Assembly (NCBI GenBank): GCA_049680625.1
Contig: JBAUID010000078.1
Span: 1-14,383, forward strand
DNA: 14,383 nt
Origin: JAUIAI01 sp049680625
GTDB lineage: Bacteria > Pseudomonadota > Gammaproteobacteria > Burkholderiales > Burkholderiaceae_E
Direction: 5' to 3'
The notes below the pieces were generated by a model that saw only the letters and a program-made list of their open reading frames with translations, made no database searches and was not told the DNA's origin. The stretch's first letter is position 1; each line of letters opens with the position of its first letter. A program made the translations under genes and the position numbers. This document shows positions 1-6,646 of the stretch, one piece after another.

Positions 1-826
1 GTGAATTCAGATACTTTGGTTCACTCGAATCCATTACCCGGCCGCCAAAGCCGATGATCCCGCCGCGTGGATTGCGAATCGGAAACATCACCCGATTACG
101 AAAACGGTCGTAACGTTTTCGCCGCCGACCAGAATCACCTGATGCGCTCTGATTTTGATCTTGAATATAGTGGTCTTGATTGTGGTCTTGCTTGTTTTCG
201 AGGTACTGGTCAGCGACGCTTGACTGCAGCGCGGTCGAATGGCCTGCATCCAAACCGGATCGGGTTTCGTTGTCGCCTGAGTGTTTCACCAGTCCGGCGC
301 GTACCAAAGACTCATCGTTGTAGTCCGGAACCGCGGCTTCCAGGTTACGCCACCCGTCCGGCGCAAAGCCGAGCCCGTATTTTCCGGCGGTAACGCCGCT
401 AAGACCACGGCGTTTTAGGTAATCAATGGCTTGTGGCGATTCTTTTAAGCGTCGCTGATAGTAGCGCGCCGCGCTGGTCAGTAATTCGATCAGATTGGGT
501 GCTTCAGGGACGGTCAAACGCTTAGCGGTGCCGGGCTCATGCGGGACAGTCAGGCCGACTGACTGGGCAAGCTCTTCAATAGCATCAACATATCCAAGGC
601 CGCCGTGTTCCATCAGAAAGCCGATGGCCGTACCGTGGGCCCCACAGCCAAAACAATGATAGAACTGCTTTATCGGACTGACAGTAAAAGACGGCGTCTT
701 TTCGCTATGAAACGGGCACAGACCCTGCAAATTTGCGCCCGCTTTACGCAACTTCACATGCCGTCCAACAACGTCGGCAACATCTACCCGGCTGAGCAGA
801 TCATCAATAAAGGTCTGCGGAATCAT
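1..826 (-). CDS. dnaG: DNA primase DnaG, N-terminal part (runs off left edge)
   Basis: DnaG makes the RNA primers for lagging-strand and origin replication, working with the DnaB helicase. The first 275 codons are visible, with no stop or frameshift. The CHC2 zinc-binding domain is clear: C37, H40, C58 and C61 lie in CPFHSEKTPSF and FYHCFGCGAHG. The polymerase core begins around residue 110, and YDRFRNRVMFPIR (239-251) and GFGGRV (259-264) match the family; the catalytic TOPRIM acidic residues lie beyond the edge. The ATG at 826 gives the usual family start (IPQTFIDDLL), though no strong ribosome site precedes it. The gene lies third after rpsU and yqeY, as in many gammaproteobacteria. Odd point: about 40-50 extra hydrophilic residues (roughly 181-237, rich in Q, N, D, H) lie before YDRFR, where E. 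coli DnaG has only a short link. Identity is essentially certain. Confidence 0.96.
   Translation of the reverse strand, partial: MIPQTFIDDLLSRVDVADVVGRHVKLRKAGANLQGLCPFHSEKTPSFTVSPIKQFYHCFGCGAHGTAIGFLMEHGGLGYVDAIEELAQSVGLTVPHEPGTAKRLTVPEAPNLIELLTSAARYYQRRLKESPQAIDYLKRRGLSGVTAGKYGLGFAPDGWRNLEAAVPDYNDESLVRAGLVKHSGDNETRSGLDAGHSTALQSSVADQYLENKQDHNQDHYIQDQNQSASGDSGRRRKRYDRFRNRVMFPIRNPRGGIIGFGGRVMDSSEPKYLNS
171..194. repeat. 12-bp tandem duplication inside the dnaG insertion
   Basis: Two 12-bp units, TGGTCTTGATTG (171-182) and TGGTCTTGCTTG (183-194), differ at one base. A third looser copy, TGATCTTGAATA, starts near 157. On the coding strand they give the four-residue pattern QDHN-QDHY, then QDQN after a spacer residue. 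This suggests the low-complexity stretch of the DnaG insertion grew by tandem duplication. Confidence 0.7.
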
Positions 827-936
827 GGACCAATAGTAGCCGGTTACCGGTTAAGCTGCCCGGCGGATCGCGGGGGTGCGTTGAGGATGCAGGTGCGAGA
901 GGATGGGGTTTACAGAATGGATTTGCAGGAAATGTT

Positions 937-960
937 AAAAACGCCTGACATTGCGGTCAG
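937..960 (-). terminator. Weak hairpin plus T-run between yqeY and dnaG (possible attenuator)
   Basis: Read on the minus strand, CTGAC-CGCAAT-GTCAG forms a 5-bp stem with a 6-nt loop (960-945). Three bases later comes TTTTT (941-937). It lies in the 179-bp gap between yqeY and dnaG. In E. coli the matching operon has an internal partial terminator that lowers dnaG expression relative to rpsU, so the position fits. The stem is short and I treat this as a candidate only. Confidence 0.3.
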
Positions 961-1005
961 AACTACTGCAACTGGCTGCTAAGAACGGGCTGCCAGGAAC
1001 CGGCT

Positions 1006-1455
1006 TCAGGCCTTCGACAGGGCTGCTTTAACCTGAGCGGATACTTTACCCATGTCAGCCTTACCCGCGAGCTGCTGTTTAACCAGGCCCATAACTTTGC
1101 CCATGTCAGCCATACCACTGGCACCGCTTGCCTGCACGGCGTCAGAAACCGCAGCTGCTATTTCCGCATCGCTGGCCTGTGCTGGCAAATACGCGGAATA
1201 AATGTCGAGTTCAGCTTGTTCGATTGCGACCAGGTCGTCGCGACCGGCCGCCAGATACTGGGTTATTGAATCGCGGCGCTGCTTCACCACTTTGTCAATG
1301 ACCGCCAGAATCTGCGCATCATCAAGCTCAATGCGCTCATCGATTTCCTTTTGCTTGATCGCTGCAATCAGCAGGCGAATAGCCGACAGGCGCGGGGCGT
1401 CTTTGGCCCTCATCGCCGCTTTCATATCGTCGGTAATCGAATCTTTTAGTGACAT
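1006..1455 (-). CDS. yqeY: GatB/YqeY domain protein
   Basis: A 149-residue protein of the GatB/YqeY family, which shares the C-terminal fold of the GatB subunit of Asp/Glu-tRNA amidotransferase. Its own role is not firmly known; a tRNA link is inferred from the domain. Visible family traits are the start SLKDSITDDMKAAMRAKD, RLSAIRLLIAAIKQKEID (22-39), the central VVKQRRDSITQYLAAGRDDL (about 56-75), and the C-terminal pair MADMGKVMGLVK and KADMGKVSAQVK (about 115-142), which look like an internal repeat. The ATG at 1455 is the natural start, with a weak AGAAG upstream. It sits 47 bp after rpsU and ahead of dnaG on the same strand, a typical order in Pseudomonas-like genomes, so it is probably co-transcribed with both. 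Confidence 0.93.
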   Translation of the reverse strand: MSLKDSITDDMKAAMRAKDAPRLSAIRLLIAAIKQKEIDERIELDDAQILAVIDKVVKQRRDSITQYLAAGRDDLVAIEQAELDIYSAYLPAQASDAEIAAAVSDAVQASGASGMADMGKVMGLVKQQLAGKADMGKVSAQVKAALSKA

Positions 1456-1502
1456 CAGCTTCTAGTCTCTGGCGGTTGTGACCACCTGACAGACCAGGCA
1501 GA

Positions 1503-1715
1503 TCAATACATTTTTTTAGGCAACATCTGGCTGCGCAAACGCTTGAAATGACGTTTCACAGCGGCTGCTTTCTTGCGCTTGCGCTCAGCCGTGGGCTTCT
1601 CGTAAAACTCGCGTGAGCGCAGCTCGGTAATAATTCCGGCTTTTTCGATGGTGCGCTTAAAGCGGCGCAAAGCGACATCGAATGGTTCGTTCTCTTTAAC
1701 CCGAATGGTTGGCAT
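1503..1715 (-). CDS. rpsU: 30S ribosomal protein S21
   Basis: S21 is a small basic protein of the 30S subunit that helps translation initiation near the anti-Shine-Dalgarno end of 16S rRNA. The 70-residue product starting MPTIRVKENEPFDVALRRFK is almost collinear with E. coli S21 (71 residues), including EKAG, REFYEKPTAERKRKK and the Arg/Lys-rich tail. A longer reading frame opens at 1772, but the extra 19 residues do not belong to the family, so the ATG at 1715 is chosen. No good Shine-Dalgarno sequence precedes it (GGA lies about 12 nt upstream), and the leader is very AT-rich. It heads the minus-strand operon with yqeY and dnaG and is divergent from tsaD. Identity is certain. Confidence 0.97.
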   Translation of the reverse strand: MPTIRVKENEPFDVALRRFKRTIEKAGIITELRSREFYEKPTAERKRKKAAAVKRHFKRLRSQMLPKKMY

Positions 1716-1817
1716 ACTTGATTGCTGTCCGATGGAAAAATTTTTGAAAAAATGCTCAAAGCGCGCAGTCACTTAAAAGCAGTCAATTAAAAGAGCACTC
1801 AACTTAAGCGCCCAACT

Positions 1818-1884
1818 AAATTAAGCACCTCTTACTAATTAAGCACTTCTTTTTAATTAAGCACTTCTTTTTAATTAAGCACTT
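1818..1884. repeat. 18-bp tandem array upstream of rpsU
   Basis: Two identical 18-bp units, TAATTAAGCACTTCTTTT, occupy 1836-1853 and 1854-1871. A partial unit (TAATTAAGCACTT) follows at 1872-1884, and a diverged unit with 4 mismatches precedes at 1818-1835. A still more diverged copy may lie at 1800-1817. The array is in the rpsU leader or promoter zone, and each unit carries the AT-rich TTAATTAA-type core seen at the junctions. Confidence 0.85.
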
Positions 1885-1958
1885 AATAGATTTGCAGCCA
1901 GTTTAGATGCAGTCTGCTTACCTAATAGATTTGCAGCCAGTTTAGATGCAGTCTGCTT
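1884..1958. repeat. 36-bp direct repeat, two identical copies
   Basis: An identical 36-bp block occurs at 1884-1919 and 1923-1958, separated by 3 bp (period 39). It begins TAATAGATTTGCAGCC and ends GATGCAGTCTGCTT; GCAG-T-CTGC inside it is a small inverted repeat. A fragment resembling its end, TAATGCAGGCTG, follows at 1959-1970. It abuts the 18-bp array. Confidence 0.88.
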
Positions 1959-2062
1959 TAATGCAGGCTGTTTCAGTTTTTTATCCCGATATTGCCGGGG
2001 AACCCGAAATTATAGCTGCTGCGACGCACCGCGGCTAGTTTTCCAGCAAAACCTGAGTCCAA

Positions 2063-3121
2063 ATGATTGTTCTTGGCATAGAAAGCTCCTGCGACGAAAC
2101 CGGGGTGGCCGTTTATGACAGCCGGCATGGCCTGCTGTCCGAAGCCCTGCATAGCCAGGTTTCGCTGCACCGTGATTACGGTGGGGTGGTACCGGAACTG
2201 GCCTCCCGCGACCATATCAGGCGGGTACTGCCCCTGATTCAACGGGTTCTTGATGAGGCTGGGCTGAGCCTGGAGCAAATCGACGCTGTCGCCTATACCA
2301 GCGGCCCGGGACTGGCCGGGGCGTTGCTGGTCGGAGCGGCAACCGCCAGTGGGCTGGCCTACGCCCTGGGCAAACCCGCCCAGCCCGTGCACCACCTCGA
2401 AGGCCATTTGCTGTCCCCGTTGTTGGCCGATCCAGCCCCTGAATTCCCTTTTGCCGCCCTGCTCGTTTCGGGTGGTCATACGCAGTTGCTGGCTGCTCAC
2501 GGCATTGGTGAGTACCAGCTCCTGGGGGAAACACTTGATGACGCGGCCGGTGAAGCTTTCGACAAGAGTGCCAAATTACTGGGGCTTGACTACCCGGGTG
2601 GGCCGGCCCTGGCCCGTCTGGCTGCAAACGGCACACCGGGACGATTTAAGCTGCCCCGGCCAATGTTGCGCTCGGCCAACCTGGATTTCAGCTTCAGCGG
2701 TCTCAAAACCGCCGTGCTCACCCAGGTTCGAAAAGGTCTCGACAACGATCAGGCCGGTGCAGACCTGGCGGCAGAAGTTCAACAAGCCATTGTTGACGTA
2801 TTAATTGCCAAAGCCATGGCCGCGCTTGATCAGACGGGTTTGAAGCAACTCGTGGTCGCCGGCGGGGTTAGTGCCAATCTTCAGTTGCGCGAGCGCCTCA
2901 CCACCCAGGCAAACGAACGTGGGGCCAGGGTATTTTTCCCGCCACCGTCCTTGTGCACCGACAATGGCGCAATGATTGCACTGGCCGGCTCGCTGCGACT
3001 GAACGCGCCGGGCAATGACCCGGTGCCGGGTAAAGCCGGACAATTCACCGTTCGGCCGCGTTGGCCGCTGACCGAACTCTCCTCAATCGCCCCACTTGGT
3101 ACGGAACACGCCAAAAAATAA
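2063..3121 (+). CDS. tsaD: tRNA N6-adenosine threonylcarbamoyltransferase TsaD
   Basis: TsaD transfers the threonylcarbamoyl group from TC-AMP to A37 of ANN-decoding tRNAs (t6A), acting with TsaB and TsaE; TsaE is encoded further along in this window. The 352-residue protein has the ASKHA-fold signatures: start MIVLGIESSCDETGVAVYD, HHLEGH with metal ligands H111 and H115, SGGHT (136-140), GEAFDKSAKLLGL (163-175), FSFSGLKTA, VAGGVSAN (265-272) and the third ligand D300 in CTDNGAMIA. These positions equal those reported for the E. coli enzyme. The C-terminus is about 15 residues longer than in E. coli (337). Only a weak CTGAG precedes the ATG. It is divergent from rpsU, the common gammaproteobacterial arrangement, and convergent with plsY. 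Confidence 0.98.
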   Translation: MIVLGIESSCDETGVAVYDSRHGLLSEALHSQVSLHRDYGGVVPELASRDHIRRVLPLIQRVLDEAGLSLEQIDAVAYTSGPGLAGALLVGAATASGLAYALGKPAQPVHHLEGHLLSPLLADPAPEFPFAALLVSGGHTQLLAAHGIGEYQLLGETLDDAAGEAFDKSAKLLGLDYPGGPALARLAANGTPGRFKLPRPMLRSANLDFSFSGLKTAVLTQVRKGLDNDQAGADLAAEVQQAIVDVLIAKAMAALDQTGLKQLVVAGGVSANLQLRERLTTQANERGARVFFPPPSLCTDNGAMIALAGSLRLNAPGNDPVPGKAGQFTVRPRWPLTELSSIAPLGTEHAKK

Positions 3122-3179
3122 GTGCCGGCTAAGCATGGTTAACTACGTTTGGTTTGCCTCACCCGATTTATTCCCCGGT

Positions 3180-3842
3180 TTACTTCTTTTTGCGAGCCTT
3201 TTTGCCAGCTGTTTTGGCGGCTATCGGGCCGGTTGATGCCAACTTTTGGCCTCCGATTCGATTTTCTTTGCCTGCGATCAGCCGGCCAATGTTTCCGGCA
3301 TGGCGCCAAATCAATAAAACGCTGATCACAAACACGGCGAGGGCGGTAATTCGGGTACCAAACAGGAACAAGTAATACATGGGCGCAAACACGGCGGCAA
3401 TCAGTGCTGCCAGTGAGGAATACCGGAAAAAGAACGCAATAATGACCCAGGTCATCAACACAGCCAGGCCAAACAAAGGGCTAAGTGCCAGTAAAACCCC
3501 GGCAGCTGTTGCTACCCCTTTACCCCCCTGGAACTTGTGCCATACCGGGAACAAGTGACCAACAAATACGGCAATAGCTACCAGGGTGATGGCAAGCCCA
3601 TCCAGGCCATACTGGCTTGCGAACGCCTTTGCAACATAAACCGCAATGAATCCTTTCAGCGCATCACCCAGCAATACCAGCAACGCCGCCGTCTTATTGC
3701 CGGTTCGCAAGACGTTGGTTGCACCAGGGTTGCCGGACCCAAAACTGCGCGGGTCAGCGAGGCCAAACAACTTGCTGACGACAACACCAAATGATATTGA
3801 CCCCAGCAGGTAGGCGCAGGCAACTGCAATCCATGTCGTCAC
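3180..3842 (-). CDS. plsY: Acyl-phosphate:glycerol-3-phosphate acyltransferase PlsY
   Basis: PlsY is an inner-membrane enzyme that acylates glycerol-3-phosphate with acyl-phosphate, the first step of phospholipid synthesis. The 220-residue protein is hydrophobic, with about five or more membrane segments, and carries the three family motifs: RSFGSGNPGATNVLR (32-46), GGKGVAT (106-112) and HAGNIGRLIAGKE (181-193). The start is GTG at 3842, supported by GGAG at 3852-3849 seven bases upstream and by a GTGA overlap with the ybaK stop codon, which points to translational coupling. The last 20 residues form an unusual Ala/Lys-rich basic tail ending KKARKKK, likely cytoplasmic. It is the last gene of xerD-ybaK-plsY; 58 bp separate it from the convergent tsaD, with no clear terminator between. 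Confidence 0.95.
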   Translation of the reverse strand: MTTWIAVACAYLLGSISFGVVVSKLFGLADPRSFGSGNPGATNVLRTGNKTAALLVLLGDALKGFIAVYVAKAFASQYGLDGLAITLVAIAVFVGHLFPVWHKFQGGKGVATAAGVLLALSPLFGLAVLMTWVIIAFFFRYSSLAALIAAVFAPMYYLFLFGTRITALAVFVISVLLIWRHAGNIGRLIAGKENRIGGQKLASTGPIAAKTAGKKARKKK

Positions 3843-4378
3843 GACCGTCTCCGAATATTGTCTTGCAAATTATTAATGGCACATTGAACGGGCTGGGCAC
3901 CCAGGCTGTCAACTAACACCGACGGATCAATGCCCAGTAAATATCCACGCCGACCACCATTGATGTAAATCAGGGGTAGCGCAAGAATACTTTCTTCTAC
4001 AAATACCGGCATGTTTTTTCGACATCCAAACGGTGACGTGCCGCCAACCTGGTAACCCGAATGGCGTTGCGCTACAGCCGGCTCACACGGGGTTATCGAC
4101 TTCAGGCCGGCGCTGCGGGCCAGGTTCTTGGTTGACACCTCGAAATCACCGTGCATTAACACGACCAGGGCCGCGGCCTGCTGATCTTGCATGACCAGCG
4201 TCTTGACAACAGTGTGCAGGTCAACCCCAAGCTGGCGTGCACTATGCACCGCACCACCACGATCGACGTAGTCATACGTATGCTCTGAATACTTTATGTG
4301 TCGCTCGCTAAGCCACTTGGTCGCCGGCGTTTGAGACACCCGGGTTTGCGACCCACGTTTTCCCGAACTGTTCACCAT
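3839..4378 (-). CDS. ybaK: Cys-tRNA(Pro)/Cys-tRNA(Cys) deacylase, YbaK/EbsC family
   Basis: A trans-editing enzyme of the YbaK family, which hydrolyses mischarged Cys-tRNA(Pro) made by prolyl-tRNA synthetase. The 179-residue product matches the family along its length: TPATKWLSERHIKYSEHTYD near the N-terminus, VVKTLVM with the probable catalytic lysine (K59), AQRHSGYQVGGTSPFG (about 103-118) in place of the usual GGISPLG, and IYINGGRRG (about 137-145). Exact substrate within the family is inferred. The ATG at 4378 is used; an in-frame GTG at 4399 overlapping the xerD stop codon would add 7 residues, and neither has a clear ribosome site. It lies 13 bp after xerD and overlaps plsY by 4 bases. 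Confidence 0.9.
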   Translation of the reverse strand: MVNSSGKRGSQTRVSQTPATKWLSERHIKYSEHTYDYVDRGGAVHSARQLGVDLHTVVKTLVMQDQQAAALVVLMHGDFEVSTKNLARSAGLKSITPCEPAVAQRHSGYQVGGTSPFGCRKNMPVFVEESILALPLIYINGGRRGYLLGIDPSVLVDSLGAQPVQCAINNLQDNIRRRS

Positions 4379-4391
4379 AAACCTAATGCTA

Positions 4392-5330
4392 TCAGCCACG
4401 CGGATGGTGCTGGGCGTGCAGTGACTTCAACCGCTCGCGGGCAACGTGGGTATAGATTTGAGTTGTTGAAATATCAGCATGGCCTAGTAACATCTGGACT
4501 ACTCTCAAATCGGCACCGTGGTTAAGCAAATGACTGGCAAACGCATGGCGCAATACATGGGGTGACAAATGCACGGCAATCTGCGCCCTGGTCGCGTAGC
4601 GTTTAATAATCACCCAGAACATTTGTCGCGTCATGCCACCGCCACGGGCGGTCACAAACAAGTCGTCGCTGAAGCGCTCGCCCAGGATTTCCTGGCGGGG
4701 GCCGGACTGCCATAAAGCCACGGCGTCTCTGGCTTGTTCACCCAGGGGCACCATGCGTTCTTTGTCGCCTTTACCAATCACTTTCACAACCGCTTCGGTC
4801 AACGCAACCTGCTGCGTCTTTAGCCCGACCAACTCAGATACCCGCAAGCCGGTTGCGTACAAGACTTCGAGCATCGCCATATCGCGGATTCCCAACGGGG
4901 TTTCGATATCCGGCGCGGCCAACAATGCCTCCACCTGAGCTTCAGACAATGTTTTTGGAAAGCGTGGCGCCTGGCGGGAAGCACGAATCGATTCGGTTGG
5001 ATCGCTAGTGCGATGCCCCTGGCGAACCAGGTAGCGAAAAAAACGTCGCAAGACGGTCAGGCGACGATTACTGGATGTCGCCCGACTTTGCGGATGACGT
5101 GCCGCCATGTAAGCGTGTAAGTCATCGGTCTGAACATCTCGCAACGGCCCTGCATCGGTCGCATAACACCAGCGGGCGGCGGCCATCAAATCGCGTCGGT
5201 AGGCCAGCATCGTGTTTTCAGCAAGCCCGTCCTCAAGCCACAACGACTGCGCAAATACTTCTATTTGTGCCTCATCATCGGCATCCGTCAGCTGCACATC
5301 CGCAGCCAGCCCTTCAAGCACGCTGACCAT
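4392..5330 (-). CDS. xerD: Site-specific tyrosine recombinase XerD
   Basis: XerD works with XerC at the dif site to resolve chromosome dimers, under control of FtsK. The 312-residue protein has an N-terminal SAM-like DNA-binding domain (about 20-105) and a catalytic domain with all six active-site residues: R163 (TGLRVSEL), K187 (GKGDKER), H258 and R261 (HVLRHAFA), H284 (LLGHADIS) and nucleophile Y293 (TQIYTHV). These are offset by a constant 14-15 from E. coli XerD (R148, K172, H244, R247, H270, Y279), arguing for XerD itself rather than a phage integrase. The ATG at 5330 has AGGGG 8 bases upstream; the open frame extends to 5414, but that part is not family-like. A TATAGT on the minus strand at 5385-5380 could be a -10 box. 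It leads the xerD-ybaK-plsY unit. Confidence 0.93.
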   Translation of the reverse strand: MVSVLEGLAADVQLTDADDEAQIEVFAQSLWLEDGLAENTMLAYRRDLMAAARWCYATDAGPLRDVQTDDLHAYMAARHPQSRATSSNRRLTVLRRFFRYLVRQGHRTSDPTESIRASRQAPRFPKTLSEAQVEALLAAPDIETPLGIRDMAMLEVLYATGLRVSELVGLKTQQVALTEAVVKVIGKGDKERMVPLGEQARDAVALWQSGPRQEILGERFSDDLFVTARGGGMTRQMFWVIIKRYATRAQIAVHLSPHVLRHAFASHLLNHGADLRVVQMLLGHADISTTQIYTHVARERLKSLHAQHHPRG

Positions 5331-5455
5331 TGCCACTACCCCTGCATGGAACCCATAGAGTCTTACCGACCAATCGTTGACTATAAAGACTGATCCACAG
5401 CATGGCCACGGCAATCCAGAGCCTGACGCTTCGAACGCAACATGACAGGCTGATT

Positions 5456-5485
5456 AGTCACCAGTCACCAGGCACCAGGCACCAG
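5456..5485. repeat. 7-bp tandem repeat (AGKCACC x4) between xerD and queG
   Basis: Four 7-bp units run head to tail: AGTCACC (5456-5462), AGTCACC (5463-5469), AGGCACC (5470-5476), AGGCACC (5477-5483), then AG. They lie in the 197-bp gap between the queG stop and the xerD start, both on the minus strand. Confidence 0.8.
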
Positions 5486-5514
5486 ATTATTCAAGGGCAG
5501 GCGCCAGACAGGTA

Positions 5515-5529
5515 AGGCGCTAAGCGCCT
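5515..5529 (-). terminator. Small hairpin over the queG stop codon
   Basis: AGGCGC (5515-5520), loop TAA, GCGCCT (5524-5529) is a perfect 6-bp GC-rich stem. It overlaps the queG stop codon (TAG, 5530-5528). No T-run follows on the minus strand, so intrinsic termination is doubtful. It may instead protect the 3' end or be incidental. Confidence 0.25.
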
Positions 5530-6646
5530 AATGGGTCAGGCACCCGATGGCCCAGTCAATATGTTCTGCAAGCATAGGGGTCGCCTGTGCTCGCCGCCTT
5601 TCCAATGCGGCTACCGCTTCACGTACTAATTCGGCGCCGACGGCTTCACGCTGCAAATTGCCCAGGCCAACCGCGAGGTTACGCGACCAGCGTTCGAATC
5701 CGATCCGGCGAATGGCTGAGCCGAGGGTGTTTTTTTCAAACTGCGCTTCGGTCCAGTTAAACAGATCGATCAGCTGCGCGCTGTCCAACCCGTGCCGAGG
5801 CGCAAAATCAGGGGACTCGGCGGCCTGCGCAAACTTGTTCCAGGGGCAGACCAACTGACAGTCATCGCAGCCGTAGACCCGATTGCCGATCAGCGGGCGC
5901 AGTGCCGGGTCTATCGAACCGGGATGTTCAATAGTCAGATAAGAAATACAGCGCCGGGCGTCGAGGCGATAGGGTGCGACGATTGCCTGGGTCGGGCAGA
6001 CATCGATGCAGCGGCGACAACTGCCACAATGAGTACTGGTCGGCGCCGGTATTGATCCGGACACGGGCAGGTCGGTATATAAGGTGCCCAGAAAGAACAT
6101 CGAACCTTGCTGTCGGTTTAACAACAACGTGTGTTTACCCCGCCAGCCCAGGCCAGCTCGTTCAGCGAGTGACACCTCCATCACCGGTGCTGAATCGCAG
6201 AACGCGCGGTAACCAAACGGGCCGATATGGGCTGAAATCTGGTCGGCAAGTTTTTGCAGCTGGCGCCGCACCAGCTTGTGATAGTCCCGGCCGCGTGCGT
6301 AAACCGAAACGGTTGCACCAGCCGAATTGCCGATTCGTGACCACTCTTGTTCGACCCAGTTCGGATCCGATGGCGCATAGTTCATGCCAACCATAATGGC
6401 TGAGACCGTACCCGGCACGAGCTCCGGCGGGTGGGCCCGGCGCGAGGGCTCTCGGGCCATGTAAGCCATTTCACCGTGAAATTGCTGCGCCAGCCAGTCG
6501 CGCAGGCCGGCGCCGCCATCAAAGTCCGTGACATTGGCGATACCCACATGCTGAAATCCGAGAGCGTTGGCCCAGCCGGTAATCTGCGTCATCGCGGGGG
6601 CGTAGCCCGTGTTACCGTCAGCGATGAGAGGAGTTTCTTCAGACAT
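5528..6646 (-). CDS. queG: Epoxyqueuosine reductase QueG
   Basis: QueG is a cobalamin- and iron-sulfur-dependent reductase that converts epoxyqueuosine to queuosine at tRNA position 34. The 372-residue protein follows E. coli QueG (379) throughout: YARGRDYHKLVR (116-127), FCDSAPVMEVSLAERAGLGW (149-168) with the probable catalytic D151, and two [4Fe-4S] sets, C207-x2-C210-x2-C213-x3-C217 and C233/C260/C263/C267 (YGCDDCQLVCPWN), then GSAIRRIGFERWSRN. The ATG at 6646 is chosen because E. coli also starts MSE; a second ATG at 6592 (MTQITGWANALG) is close to where family similarity begins, and neither has a strong ribosome site. The frame stays open to 6799, but that part is not family-like. At 6646 its start codon shares the sequence CATG with the tsaE start codon. 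Confidence 0.95.
   Translation of the reverse strand: MSEETPLIADGNTGYAPAMTQITGWANALGFQHVGIANVTDFDGGAGLRDWLAQQFHGEMAYMAREPSRRAHPPELVPGTVSAIMVGMNYAPSDPNWVEQEWSRIGNSAGATVSVYARGRDYHKLVRRQLQKLADQISAHIGPFGYRAFCDSAPVMEVSLAERAGLGWRGKHTLLLNRQQGSMFFLGTLYTDLPVSGSIPAPTSTHCGSCRRCIDVCPTQAIVAPYRLDARRCISYLTIEHPGSIDPALRPLIGNRVYGCDDCQLVCPWNKFAQAAESPDFAPRHGLDSAQLIDLFNWTEAQFEKNTLGSAIRRIGFERWSRNLAVGLGNLQREAVGAELVREAVAALERRRAQATPMLAEHIDWAIGCLTH
6627..6633 (+). promoter_or_regulatory. Ribosome binding site of tsaE inside queG
   Basis: AGAGGAG lies 11 bases before the tsaE ATG at 6645. It supports that start over the longer in-frame option at 6609. The site lies within the first codons of the oppositely oriented queG. 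Confidence 0.6.

Larger units (their letters stand above)
1716..2062. promoter_or_regulatory. Divergent rpsU / tsaD control region, AT-rich and repetitive
   Basis: This 347-bp gap must hold the promoters for rpsU-yqeY-dnaG (minus) and tsaD (plus). I see no reading frame that looks real. The part from about 1775 to 1980 is far more AT-rich than the neighbouring genes and is largely made of direct repeats (listed separately). On the tsaD side TATAGC at 2011-2016 could be a -10 box, but no -35 hexamer sits at a good distance. On the rpsU side TTGACT occurs on the minus strand without a matching -10. Exact promoters cannot be called. Confidence 0.55.

Noticed and set aside
67..982. Plus-strand open frames opposite dnaG (67-393, 605-982)
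   Set aside because: They are antisense to a clear DnaG frame and show no recognisable protein features.
1716..1772. Longer N-terminus for S21 starting at 1772
   Set aside because: The extra 19 residues have no family match, and the protein from 1715 is the normal length.
1884..1958. Phage or integron attachment site
   Set aside because: The copies are adjacent, there is no tRNA or integrase-type cargo, and XerD here is the chromosomal type.
1973..2500. 175-residue minus-strand frame opposite tsaD
   Set aside because: It mirrors the well-supported tsaD frame and has compositional features of a shadow frame.
4392..5330. XerD-like gene as a phage or island integrase
   Set aside because: Catalytic-residue spacing and length match housekeeping XerD, and no mobile-element genes are nearby.
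5331..5414. N-terminal extension of XerD to 5414
   Set aside because: The ATG at 5330 has a good ribosome site and the residues before it do not resemble XerD.
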